Part shown: piece after piece, positions 24,117 through 35,037 of the stretch | Numbering within the stretch: the stretch's first letter is position 1 | Layout: every line of letters begins with the position of its first letter | Assembly: GCA_933822405.4 (NCBI GenBank) | Contig: CAKOGP040002092.1 | Location: 18,102-82,101, forward strand | Reading direction: 5' to 3' | Length of the DNA: 64,000 nucleotides | Source of the DNA: Cylindrotheca closterium | Lineage: Eukaryota > Bacillariophyta > Bacillariophyceae > Bacillariales > Bacillariaceae | The notes under the pieces: generated by a model | What the model was told of the DNA's origin: nothing | The model's input: the letters and a program-made list of their open reading frames with translations, nothing else | Database searches by the model: none | Position numbers and translations under genes: made by a program

Positions 24117-27100
24117 ATGACAGCTACTAACACAGAATCTTCCCAAACCATCTGCGATAAGGTGCCTAGTTCCTCTCCGGCCCGTGGATCCACGAGCAAA
24201 TCACGATACGCCTCGCATTCGCAATCAAAATCTTGCTCCAAGTCTCCTGATAACAATGACCTTGTTTTGCGACAAAGTTCACATCGTCACAGGTCAAGCA
24301 AGAAAAGAAGAAGCAAGTCAGACGATAATCTTGGAGATAGTGAACATTCTCATCGCCACCGAAAATCCAGTCAACAGCCAAGGAGGACCAAGTCAACCAT
24401 GTCTTCAAGTTCGCACTCGAAAACGTTAATTTCATCAGACGAAACGCTTTCAGTCAGTGAGCATTCTCATCGTCGCCCAAGATCAAGTCAAAGGCAAAGG
24501 AGCAAGCCAAAAACGTTGTATGTCTCGAACGACGAGATGCCTGATGACAATCTAGCGCTTGGCGAACCCACTGATCGCCCAAAGTCACACCGCTCCCCGA
24601 AAAGTGACAGGGAGGCAAAACGGAAATCGAGACGTAGCACAGCCGCTGCTACACCTGGTGCAGTCCATGGCTCGTCATCGGACGATAATGATCCACTCAG
24701 CAGCAGACGGTCCGGTCGCCCCAGCTCTAGGCGTCAAATGAAACTTAATGAGGAGGCAAAGATGCGAGCTCGATCATTGTCGCAAACCTCAGGGGGTTCT
24801 TTGAGTGAGGAGGAGGAGGAGGATATGAATGCAGCTTTGAAGCTAGCAAGTGCAAGATACAGTAAAAAAAATGGCCCGGGAGCTTCAAATATTAGGCAGC
24901 TTCCAAATGATGGATGGCAAAGCAATCGACCTGGGGCTTCTGCTTCAAATCAAACAAACATTCGTGAGCTTCGGAAGAGTGCAAGGCAAAGCGCTCGAAG
25001 ACCCCCTCCAGGGGCTCAGGGTTTGATCAGCTCTCATCGTGCTACTGACATGAACGCGTTGAGAATCAGCAGTCGACAGTTCAGAACGGGTAACGAGGAT
25101 GGAATGTGTCCCCTTTCTTCTCATATGGTAGCAACGCCTCTTGAGGCGACGGCTGCCCCAGATGTTGACGAAATCGAAGCTGCGCTTCAGAGAGGCAGGG
25201 AAGAAGGCCAGAAGATATTTGTTGCCGCCCCCAGACCCAAAGACAACAAACGCAAAAAGTACAAATATATGCTTGCAGCCTTTGCTGTTTTCGCAATAAC
25301 GGTTGGAGTCATAACATGGCTATTCACATCGAAAGATTCGGGCGACGTGACAATATATCTAACATATGATCCACCTACAGAAGAAGATTGTCTAGCAATC
25401 TCGCAAAGAATGCAAACAGTAGACCAAATTGGTACGACACTCAGATCATTTGGAGTGGAAATGTATCTTACGGTGGCTTCTACAGCCAACATTGTATTCC
25501 TTTTGACAGAGATTGAGCCGAGCATGCAGCGAGATGTTTTACCGGGTATTGCTGGATGCGATCAAGGATCTTCACAAGTCTCTAAAGGCAATATATTCGT
25601 TGTTGAGAACGCTGTGATAAAGTCGATCTCCATCGGTGACTTTGAAACTTGCAATCAGGGTGCGGAGGAGCTTTGCTCGACTCTTTATTTGGAGCTTGAT
25701 CTCTTTTCGAAAGATAACGAGGTGGAGAGTGAAGTACTGCTGGACCTAGTGATGAGACTCTTTCAAAATGATGGACTGTTGGATCTGCTGAGCTTGGATT
25801 CGCCAGTGCAAGACCTTGATTTTATCAAGGCATTTGAACTTCTCCAATCGCCTGTTCCGAGTTCAAGCCCTTCAATCCAAGAGGAAAATAGGTTCCCATC
25901 GCGAGAGAGCTGTGACGCAATTGCGAATGGTACGTCTGTCGCGGGACAGGAAGATCCTGTGGTGGTTGTCAAAGAGTACGACATTTTGATGGATGTTACG
26001 TTGGATTCTGAAATTGAGGATCTGTTGCCCTATGCCATTCAATTAGAAGCAAAGATTCAGCGAAAGCTCATGCCCTTGTTGGCTGGCTGCACGAATGAAC
26101 GTCGGCGTTTGCAGATGAAAAGCTTCATTGTCAACGCAATGGTCGAAGCTGAAGTTAGCATCTGTGCTGATTGTTTGTCCGATTCGGACAGTCCTTGCAA
26201 TCGTTATGTCATTCACATTGACATCTACGCCCGACGTACCGGTTCCTCTGTTGACTTTTTGGGTGAGATCTTGGGATTGTTCCGTGAAGGACCGTTAGTA
26301 GAGCGATTGGGGTTACATTCGCCTTTTGCGAGCATTGTTGTTGTGGAAATTGTTTCCAACGAAACCTCTGAAAGTCCATCTCGTAAGTACTATATATATA
26401 CAACCAAAATAAAGTGCGCACATCGTTTTTCCGCCAACTGACGACCGCTTCCACAGTGCATCCATCGAGAGTCCCACAGACCGAACCACCGTCATCAGTG
26501 AATGATTCGACGAGGGCGCCAGTGACATACCCAACCACAGACGAGCCCACCAGGTCGCCGACAATAGCAACAACAGTAAATCCAACAAGAGAACCAACAG
26601 GAATACCGATCACATTCCCAACAACAGAAGCCCCTGCCAGTGCACCGACGAAGTCTCCAACACGAAGTCCTACGAAGAGGCCAACCCCTGTTCCAACACT
26701 ACCACCTGTCGTTGGTCCAACGTCGGAGCCAAGCCGATTCCCAACAATACAACCTGTTGCTGGTCCACCGTTGGAGGCAACTCAGCTTCCGACACTACAA
26801 CCGAGTGCATCCCCGTCATCTGATTCATCATCAAGGCCATCCGCGCCACCAACCGATGAACCATCGTCGAACCCTTCATCCGAGCCTTCTGTTGCAAAGT
26901 CGTCGAAACCCTCCGCATCACCTTCGTTTCACCCTTCTTTAATCTCATGCTTTCAAAGCAACGCCGAGCTCTCAGATGCCGTGGGCAACTGGTTCGCATC
27001 TCTTGTGACAAAGCCAGTTGTCGAGTCTCAATATGGGCTGATAGGGGATTGGTGTTTTGGCGAAGATGTGACAACCATGACAATGCTATTCAAGGATAGG

Positions 27101-28003
27101 GAAACATTCAACGAGGACATTTCGAATTGGGACGTTGCTTCGGTGACTGACATGAAAGAAATGTTCTGGGGAGCATCATCCTTCAACCAAGACTTGTCAT
27201 CATGGGACGTTTCTTCTGTCACCAATATGAATAGCATGTTCTACTCGGTATCTTCCTTCAATCAAGACATATCAGCCTGGGACGTTTCTTCTGTGACAAA
27301 TATGTATGGCATGTTCAGCAACGCAGCATCATTCAATCAAGACATAACACCATGGGATGTTTCTTCTGTCACCAATATGAGATTAATGTTTTTTGGCGCT
27401 GGATCCTTCAATCAAGAACTGTCATCATGGGACGTTTCCTCAGTAAGGACCATGCGAGAAATGTTTGAGGGAGCATCGGCTTTCAACGGAGACATATCAT
27501 CATGGGATGTTTCCGCTGTAACGACTATGCATCAGATGTTCCAGGGCGCATCATCTTTCAATCAAGACCTATCATCATGGGTTGTCGGTTCTGTCACTTC
27601 AATGCAAAAAATGTTCAGCGGGGCATCAACTTTCAATAGCAACTTGTCATCATGGGATGTTTCTTCGGTCATCCCCATGCGACAAATGTTTAACGGTGCT
27701 TCATCATTCAACGGCGATATTTCAGCATGGGATGTTTCTTCCGTCACTACAATGAATCAAATGTTCAATGGTGCAATTTCCTTCAACCAGAACTTGTCAT
27801 CATGGAATGTTTCTTCTGTCACTGATATGAGGGGAATGTTCCTTAATGCTAACGCCTTCGACAAGAATCTTTGTCCATGGGGGGCACTTCTTCCCAGTAC
27901 AGTCGATGCTGTCGACGCATTTTCATTGACCAGCTGTCCTTCACCAGGTAGCCCAAACCTCTTGTCGAGTCCACCAGGGCCACTTTGCCACTTTTGTGTC
28001 TAA
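24117..28003 (+). CDS. DUF285/BspA-type repeat surface protein, family copy 4
   Basis: Two exons, join(24117..26382,26457..28003), 1270 residues. The frame is open from a TTG at 24021, but the ATG at 24117 gives [10 protein letters not shown], matching copies 3 and 5. The 74 nt intron has GTAAGT and CACAG ends and the same phase and place as in the paralogues. The cytoplasmic tail is the most diverged, with a mid-part unique to this copy ([10 protein letters not shown] and similar). The membrane span is about 382-402 ([18 protein letters not shown]). Two extracellular domains and a PT stalk follow. Ten DUF285 repeats of exactly 25 residues fill 27107-27856, closed by FDKNLCPWG. Its 3' end and 3' UTR closely match copy 5. 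Confidence 0.9.
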
Positions 28004-28840
28004 TGGAGGTCCCCACATATCAAACAGAAGAAGGTATATGCTAATAGATGTGAATCAATAAAATTATTCCTACAATAATATTTTACTTTTTCGCATATTA
28101 TATTTGCTGCTCGTTCATATTTCAAGGATGAATGCGAATAATGGACTAGTTGGACCCGATGTCATTTTCATTTTCCAATACAATAAGTTAACACTCAACA
28201 CTCACTGTATAAATACAGGGAAGTCTTGTCTTTTCATCACATACTTTTGGAGATCAGCACACCGGAACTGGAGGGAGGGAAATCAAAGCATAGTATCTCT
28301 GCACTGTCAAATTTGCGCCTCATTTGGTGAACAATTTCGCCAGTGTCGACATCAATCTCTACACGTATTACCTGCAAGAGAGGCATTGTAAACCTTATTT
28401 CTTGACGTATATTCGCACACAAGTTCGATAAACTGATTGGACTTGGTGTTGCTGAGCAATGCTGTTGTGACGGTCGTTCGACCGTCGTCAGTATGATGAA
28501 AGGAATCCAATATTGATATGATTCGTTCTCGAGCTTTCGTCTACGTTAGAGAATCAATCTTCGTCTGTTTTATGGGACGAGATGGACGGAAAAATTCTCG
28601 AATTCGCCGGATTGCTTTAGACTTCCGCGTACTTAACATCGCGGAGGCATTTGCTACCGGCGAGGTATAAAACATCCACCACCAGAGGAATCGGATGCAA
28701 ACTTGCCTATAAATACAAATGTCAAAAGTGTGATATTTTGCCCTCTGCCCTTGAAATTTCGGCATTTCATCTTCGTTTTTTCTGATCGCACAGTCCGAAA
28801 TGCCGAGCATCGTTGCTATCATATTGTCACATTACAAACC
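28004..28840. other. Intergenic region between copies 4 and 5
   Basis: About 840 bp. The first 60 bp resemble the 3' UTR of copy 5 (AACAGAAGAA...TATATGCTAATAGATGTG), supporting a shared origin. A short minus-strand frame at 28237-28422 has protein-like composition but no known domain and no visible partner exon. The rest is promoter and 5' UTR of copy 5. Confidence 0.4.
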
Positions 28841-31800
28841 ATGACAGCTTCTAACTCAGGATCTTCGCAATCCACTTCCGGCACAAGGCATTCAAAGTCT
28901 AAAAGTAGCCGCGAATTAGGAGGAAGCAAATCAAGACGTTCGTCGCATTCGCGCTCCAAATCTCGTTCCAAGAATGTGAAGTCTCCTGACATTGATGATC
29001 TTGTTGTGGGACAAAGCCCTCAGTATCATCGTCGCAGCTCAAGCTCAAGCAAAATTAGAAGCAGCAAGTCGGACGGTAATCTTGCAGGCAGTAAACACTC
29101 CTCTCCTCACCGCCGGAGATCTAGTCGAAAGTCCTTAAGGAGGAGCAAGACATCAAGGAGGATGTCTTCTAGCTCGCACTCGAAAGCCAAACATGTTGTG
29201 TCGGACAACGACGATGAAGACTTGTCGGATGACGATCTCGCAGTGGAAACCCCAGAGTTTTACCGATCCGCGGATATCGACAAGGAATCCAAGCGTAAAT
29301 CAGACCATGGACTTCGAAAGAAACTGGATCAAGAGGCAAAGGGACGAGCTCGATCATCACACCATTCCAATAATGGCGGGTTACTATCCGATTCCGATGA
29401 GGAAGAGGATGATGATGAGGATGCAGCAATGAAATTGGCTGGTGCGAGATACAGTATGAAATCAGGCCCAGGAGCAGTTCTCTCAAACCACATGGAACTT
29501 ATTCCGAAGAGTATTCAATCGGAAAACAATCGAACGGAACTTTCCTCCACTTCCACTCATAAAAAGAAAAGCAAACGAAAGCACAGAAGATCTGACAGAT
29601 CCCAAGGGAGTACTTCTCATTCCTCGGATCGCACTCCTCTTGAGGCGATAGCTGCCCCCGATGAGGACGAAATCGAAGCTGCTCTTCGGCGAGGGAGATC
29701 GGAAGGTCAGAAGGTCTTTGTGGCTAGCCCTGCACCCAAGGGCGACCGTAAAAGCCGAAAATACATGTACATGTTCGGCGCTTTTGTGGTGTTCGTGATT
29801 GCGGCAGGAGTCATTACATGGATGGTGGTATCCAAAGACTCGGGCGATACGATCATATATCTAACCTACGATCCACCCACTGAAGAAGATTGTCTAGCAA
29901 TCTCAAAGGGGATGGAAACCGAAGACCAAGGGGGATTGATACTGAAAACCTTTGGAGTAGAATTGGAACTTTTATTGGACTCTACAGTCAACATGGATTT
30001 GCTTAGAGCAGAGCTTCAACTGAAAATGCAGCGAGACGTTCTGCCTGGGATTGCTGGGTGTGAGCTACGAGCTCCTAGCATCATCCAAAACAACATTTTC
30101 ATTGTTGAGAACGCTGTGCTCAACTTTGTCTCCATTGGCGATCCTGCAGCATGCAACAAGAGTTCTAAAAATGTCTGTTCTTCTGTTGATTTGGAGTTTG
30201 ATGTCATTTCGAAAGATGACGACGTGGAAAAAGAGGTTATGTTGGACCTAATAACGGATATGTTTGACAATGAAGGACTGCTGCGACTACTATTCTTGGC
30301 TTCGCGTGTTGATGATATCCATTTCATCAGAGCGTTTGAAATTGTTTCATCCAAAGCTCCGAGTTCAAGTCCGTCTGTCCAAGAGGCCTGTGATGCCATT
30401 GCCAATGGGACTCCTGTCATGGCACAGCAAGATCAATTGATAGTTGTAAAAGGATACGACATCTTGATGGATGTCACTTTAGATTCTGAGACTGAAGATC
30501 TATCGCCTCTCACTATGACACTGGAAGAAGAGGTTCAGCGCATCCTCATGCCCTTGTTGGCTGGCTGCACAATTGAACGTAGGCGTCTGCAAACTGAAAG
30601 CTCTATTGTCACTGCGTTGGTCGATGCTGAAGTTGGCGCTGTGGCTACTTGTTTGCATGATTCGGAGACTCCTTGTTATCGTTTTGTCATACACCTTGAC
30701 ATCTATGTCCGAAGTACGGCTTCCTCAGCTGAATTTTTGGAAGAGGTTATGGACTTGTTCCGCGAAGCACCGTTGGTAGAGCGGTTGGGGTTGCTATCAC
30801 CGTTTGAGAGAATTACTGTTGTGGAAATTGGGTCCGACGCTGCTTCTGAAAGTCCAACTGGTAAGTACTGCCACAAAAGGAAGGTCTAAGCTTCTCCTTG
30901 TCTTATACTAACATCCTTTCCTTTCAACGACAGTCCCACCAACCCGATTACCATCAATGAATCCAACAAGGGCGCCAGTGATATATCCATCTACAGACGA
31001 GCCCACGTGGGCGCGGACAACAGCACCAAGCTCATCGAAAATAACCGAAGCCCCTGTCAATGCACTGACGAGGTCTCCAACACAAAGTCCTACAAAGAGG
31101 CCAACTTCTGTTCCGACACTACAACCTGTAGTTGGTCCGACGTTGGAGCCAACGCCATTCCCAGCCCCTGCCCCAACTCCACCGCCTACACCACTATCGT
31201 CGGCTGATCCGTCATCCGAACCTTCTATATCACCAACAATTGAGCCGTCGTCCTCACCCTCATATACGCCCTCGCTGGTACCATCGCTGGAAACATCTGC
31301 TGTACCTTCCGCTCAATCTTCTATTCCATGTTTTCAGGGCAACACTGAGCTTTCAGATGCAGTTGCTGACTGGTTCGGGGGTTCCCAGGCATCGGTTGAG
31401 GCCGAATATGGATTGATGGGTGATTGGTGTTTTGATGCAGGTGTGTCAAATATGTCAGAGCTATTCAAGAATAGGGGCACGTTCAATGAAGACATTTCGA
31501 ATTGGGACGTTTCGTCTGTATCTAATATGAACCAAATGTTCTACAATGCAGCATCATTCAATCAAGACATATCATCATGGGTTACCTCATCTGTCCTTCG
31601 GATGGAGTTTATGTTCAGTGGTGCAACGGCCTTCAATCAAGACATATCACCATGGGATGTTTCTTCTGTCACTGATATGAGGGCGATGTTTGAGAAAGCA
31701 TCGTTCTTCAATCAAGATTTGTCGTCATGGGATGTATCTTCCGTCACTGCCATGCAGTTCATGTTCTGTGAGGCATCTGCTTTCAATGGAGACATCTCAT

Positions 31801-33128
31801 CATGGGACGTTTCTTCTGTAACTAATATGCAGTCCATGCTGCGAAGCGCACCATTGTTCAATCGAGACTTGCCATTGTGGGATGTCTCTTCGGTCACAAA
31901 TATGCAATTTATGTTTTACCTTGCAACATCCTTCAATGGAGACATGGCATCATGGGACGTGTCTTCTGTCACGGATATGAAACGAATGTTTTCCTATGCA
32001 GCATCCTTCAATCAAGACATATCATCATGGGTTGTTTCATCGGTGACAACCATGGAGCGGATGTTTGAAAATGCACTAGCTTTCAATCAAGACTTGTCGT
32101 CATGGGATGTTTCAACGGTCACGACGATGTTGAATATGTTTTCGGAGGCGTCATCTTTCAATGGAGGCATGGCATCATGGGATGTGTCTTCTGTCACGGA
32201 TATGAGACAAATGTTTTACTACGCAACATCCTTCAATCGAGACGTATCGTCATGGGATGTCTCTTCCGTCACTACAATGAATCAAATGTTTTCCTATGCA
32301 ACTTCATTCAACCAAAACTTGTCGTCGTGGGTTGTTTCATTGGTTACAGACATGGAGCAGATGTTTCAAAGTGCAGCAGCTTTCAATCAAGATTTGTCAT
32401 CATGGGATGTTTCATCTGTCAGGACGATGTATAACATGTTTTCGGAGGCGTCATCCTTCAATGGAGACATGGCATCTTGGGATGTGTCTTCTGTCGTGGA
32501 CATGAGACGTATGTTTTTCCATGCAACATCCTTCAATCAAGATGTGTCATCATGGGTTGTTTCATCGGTCTCAGACATGGAGCGGATGTTTCAAAATGCA
32601 AAAGCTTTCAATCAAGACTTGTCATCATGGGATGTTTCATCTGTCACAACTATGGAGCGGATGTTTCAACATGCAGCAGCTTTCAATCAAGACTTGTCAT
32701 CATGGGATGTTTCATCCGTCACGACGATGGTGAGTATGTTTCCGGGGGCGTCATCCTTCAATGGAGACATGGCATCATGGGATGTGTCTTCTGTCACGGA
32801 CATGGGACAAATGTTTTACTACGCAACATCCTTCAATCAAGACATTTCATCATGGGATGTTTCTTCCGTCACTGCAATGAATCAAATGTTCAACGGTGCA
32901 ACTTCCTTCAACCAGAACTTGTCATCATGGGATGTTTCTTCTGTCACTGATATGGGGCGAATGTTCCTCAATGCGAACGCGTTCAACCAGAATCTTTGTC
33001 CATGGGGGGCACGTCTTCCCAGTACAGTCGACACTGTCGACACATTTTCATTGACCAGCTGTCCTTCACCAGGTAGCCCAAACCTCTCGTCGAGTCCACC
33101 AGGACCACTGTGCTATGTTTGTGTCTAA
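28841..33128 (+). CDS. DUF285/BspA-type repeat surface protein, family copy 5 (longest)
   Basis: Two exons, join(28841..30860,30934..33128), 1404 residues. The start [10 protein letters not shown] matches copy 3. The 73 nt intron has GTAAGT and ACGACAG ends. The Ser-rich tail, membrane span (about 308-328) and first part of the extracellular region are almost identical in DNA to copy 3 at a constant offset of 8252 bp. The stalk ([14 protein letters not shown] and following) and repeat domain instead resemble copy 4. Twenty DUF285 repeats of exactly 25 residues occupy 31482-32981, twice the number in copy 4, followed by the FNQNLCPWG cap and a C-terminal Cys-rich tail shared by the family. Several repeats carry WVVSSV in place of WDVSSV. 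Expected to display a long repeat rod outside the cell. Confidence 0.9.
31482..32981 (+). repeat. DUF285 coding array: 20 units of 75 bp with higher-order periodicity
   Basis: Exactly 1500 bp made of twenty 75 bp units, each coding [25 protein letters not shown]. Units 7-18 form a higher-order pattern in which a [16 protein letters not shown] unit returns after three or four others (units 7, 10, 14, 18), and the flanking units resemble those in the same relative place. That points to recent block expansion by unequal exchange. Confidence 0.9.
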
Positions 33129-33519
33129 TACGGTTCTTGCAATATCAAACAGAAGAATGTATATGCTAATAGATGTGAATTGTCCTTCTACTGAAACACC
33201 TACTGCACTGTATATCCATCGATGCGATATGCATCAGTTTATTTCTATCACGACTAGTTGGACCTTACATACCGCTATCGATCGCGTTAGCGTGCATCTC
33301 GCGGTATATATAGGATGACCCATGAATATATTGCTTTACTGTCCAGTAAACATCACCGAATAGTGCGGCATATATAACAGTACCGTAGCACCCGTCGCTT
33401 CAAGCAGCTCATTTTCTCTGGACGGTTTAAAAGGCGGCGGTTTGAAAGACAACATCCGCGGTATGGCAGCGTCTTATTCCTTTCGCAACAAGTACGATTG
33501 CATGAATCATCGATGACAT
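33129..33519. other. Intergenic region after copy 5
   Basis: 390 bp that begins with the copy 5 3' UTR (matching that of copy 4) and ends with the promoter of the next gene; TATATATAGG lies near 33303 and TATATAAC near 33370. Nothing else is recognised. Confidence 0.4.
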
Positions 33520-34782
33520 ATGAGGAAGCTTATTTCAATCAAAATCATCTTCCGTCTCATCGTTTTCCAAACTGGTTTGCGAATTTGCATTGACATGCGT
33601 GCAATCATAAATGCGACATCTTCGAAAACTCTGAATCCAGGAACTGTGCTTGAAAATCTCACTACAGCCGAGAGCCTCGAGTCAGAATCGGCATTAAAAA
33701 AGATAGCAATCGTCATGAGAGCTGTGGATCCCATTCATGAATGCACCCTGCAACGGGTCCTTGCGATATCAGAGCTTCTAGCAGACAGAAAATACTGCAT
33801 TTATACCTTTTTCATACTCTTGGATCAAAGTGATGTTAATCGAACAACAGCTGCCAGCTTGCAAAGCTATTTCAACGAGCACAATGCCTCTCAGAATCTA
33901 AGACCACCCGAAATATTTGGCGTTTCGGAAGACCGAGTCCGCTCCGAGTTTCCTGCATTCTCAAACGGGTACATGGCAGCAAAGCTTGTTGATGGGACTT
34001 ATGCTGCAGTCTCGAACAGGCCTTGGTTATGGCAGCTGCTCGTTCCAACAATTGCCATGTTTTCCCATTATCATTCCGAGTTTGCCCATACATGGGTTTT
34101 TGAAGATGATGTCTGGTCGATTGGAACGCCACTAATGGAGAGTTTTCGTCGCTGGGACGAAGTAATGGATAGATCTTCTTCTTCTACTGACTTGGCGGCC
34201 TTGCGAACCAAAAGGAATGGGATTCCGTACAATATGGAAATGCAGCAGAAACACACACAAGGTTTCGAGAAAATTTTGACACTGATGAAAACTTCCATCA
34301 AACAGCAAAAGCAATGGAAAAGACTTTTATCCAGAGACAATCAAAAGCGTTCGTCCCATTGGACTCATTGGGATGCGGCATCAGTTCCAAATTGGGCATG
34401 TGTTTCCGATGCCATCTATCGCCACTCGCATTCGTTTTCGGAATACCTTTATGCCGCAATTTCCAAAAATATCTATCAGTTCGCAGAGTGCTTTCAACAA
34501 CCGCTTGCATGGTGGGGAAATTTTACGATTACTGATGTGCAAGCTCTATTGAACGAAACAGAAAGAGCGTCGTATAGTTGGGAGCATGGTCTGGTTAATA
34601 AGATTACGCGGACGGAAGCGACAAGAAGGTTTGAAGCTCGCAAGGACATTGCTACTCTATTGTATCATGGAATCAGCTCTCATAAAATGAATTGGGTTGG
34701 GCAAGGAAAAGACATGCAGCTTGGACTCGTTTGGAACAAGTTGGAATCTGACTGTGGCGAAAATCCATTCAAATCACGGTGA
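33520..34782 (+). CDS. Glycosyltransferase-like type II membrane protein
   Basis: Single exon, 420 residues, starting at an ATG. Hydrophobic residues at about 3-18 (KLISIKIIFRLIVFQTGL) suggest a weak signal anchor. The fold-level pattern fits a nucleotide-sugar transferase: a strand-rich start (KKIAIVMRAVD, YTFFILLDQ), then SEFAHTWVFEDDVWSIG, where E195-D196-D197 sits where such enzymes keep an acidic metal-binding motif. The C-terminal half has HWDAASVPNWACVSDAIYRHS and a CGENPFKSR tail. I recognise no specific family, so donor and acceptor are unknown; a Golgi location is inference. The next gene runs the other way and its stop is 255 bp downstream. Confidence 0.65.
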   Translation: MRKLISIKIIFRLIVFQTGLRICIDMRAIINATSSKTLNPGTVLENLTTAESLESESALKKIAIVMRAVDPIHECTLQRVLAISELLADRKYCIYTFFILLDQSDVNRTTAASLQSYFNEHNASQNLRPPEIFGVSEDRVRSEFPAFSNGYMAAKLVDGTYAAVSNRPWLWQLLVPTIAMFSHYHSEFAHTWVFEDDVWSIGTPLMESFRRWDEVMDRSSSSTDLAALRTKRNGIPYNMEMQQKHTQGFEKILTLMKTSIKQQKQWKRLLSRDNQKRSSHWTHWDAASVPNWACVSDAIYRHSHSFSEYLYAAISKNIYQFAECFQQPLAWWGNFTITDVQALLNETERASYSWEHGLVNKITRTEATRRFEARKDIATLLYHGISSHKMNWVGQGKDMQLGLVWNKLESDCGENPFKSR

Positions 34783-35037
34783 GGCTAATCATATAATCCA
34801 ACTTCCTAGAATATTCTCGGAAACGGCAACGGCACGATCGTACATCCTAATATCACTTTATGGTTATTAAAATAAATATACATCCAGTTTGCTGGAAGGT
34901 TTCGTACTGTGTTGGGAGGAGGTTCCGGGCCTGCCGCAGTCAATAATGTACCGACAATCGAACCGACATCAATTTTCTCTGGCTTTGTGGCCTGGATCAC
35001 CTCCAATCAATGCTAGTTACTTTACCTTTTAGCTCAC

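Noticed and set aside
28237..28422. Minus-strand frame with protein-like residues (EIDVDTGEIVHQM).
   Set aside because: Only about 60 codons, no splice partner or start context found; too little to call a gene.
31482..32981. Regular 75 bp spacing looked at first like a CRISPR or satellite array.
   Set aside because: The units are in frame, code DUF285 repeats and vary mainly at expected positions; there are no unique spacers.
7549..33128. DUF285 repeats suggested bacterial contamination or recent transfer.
   Set aside because: All intact copies have spliceosomal-type introns, eukaryotic stalks and membrane topology, and lie next to MSH2 and a carrier-family gene. Ancient transfer of the repeat alone stays possible.
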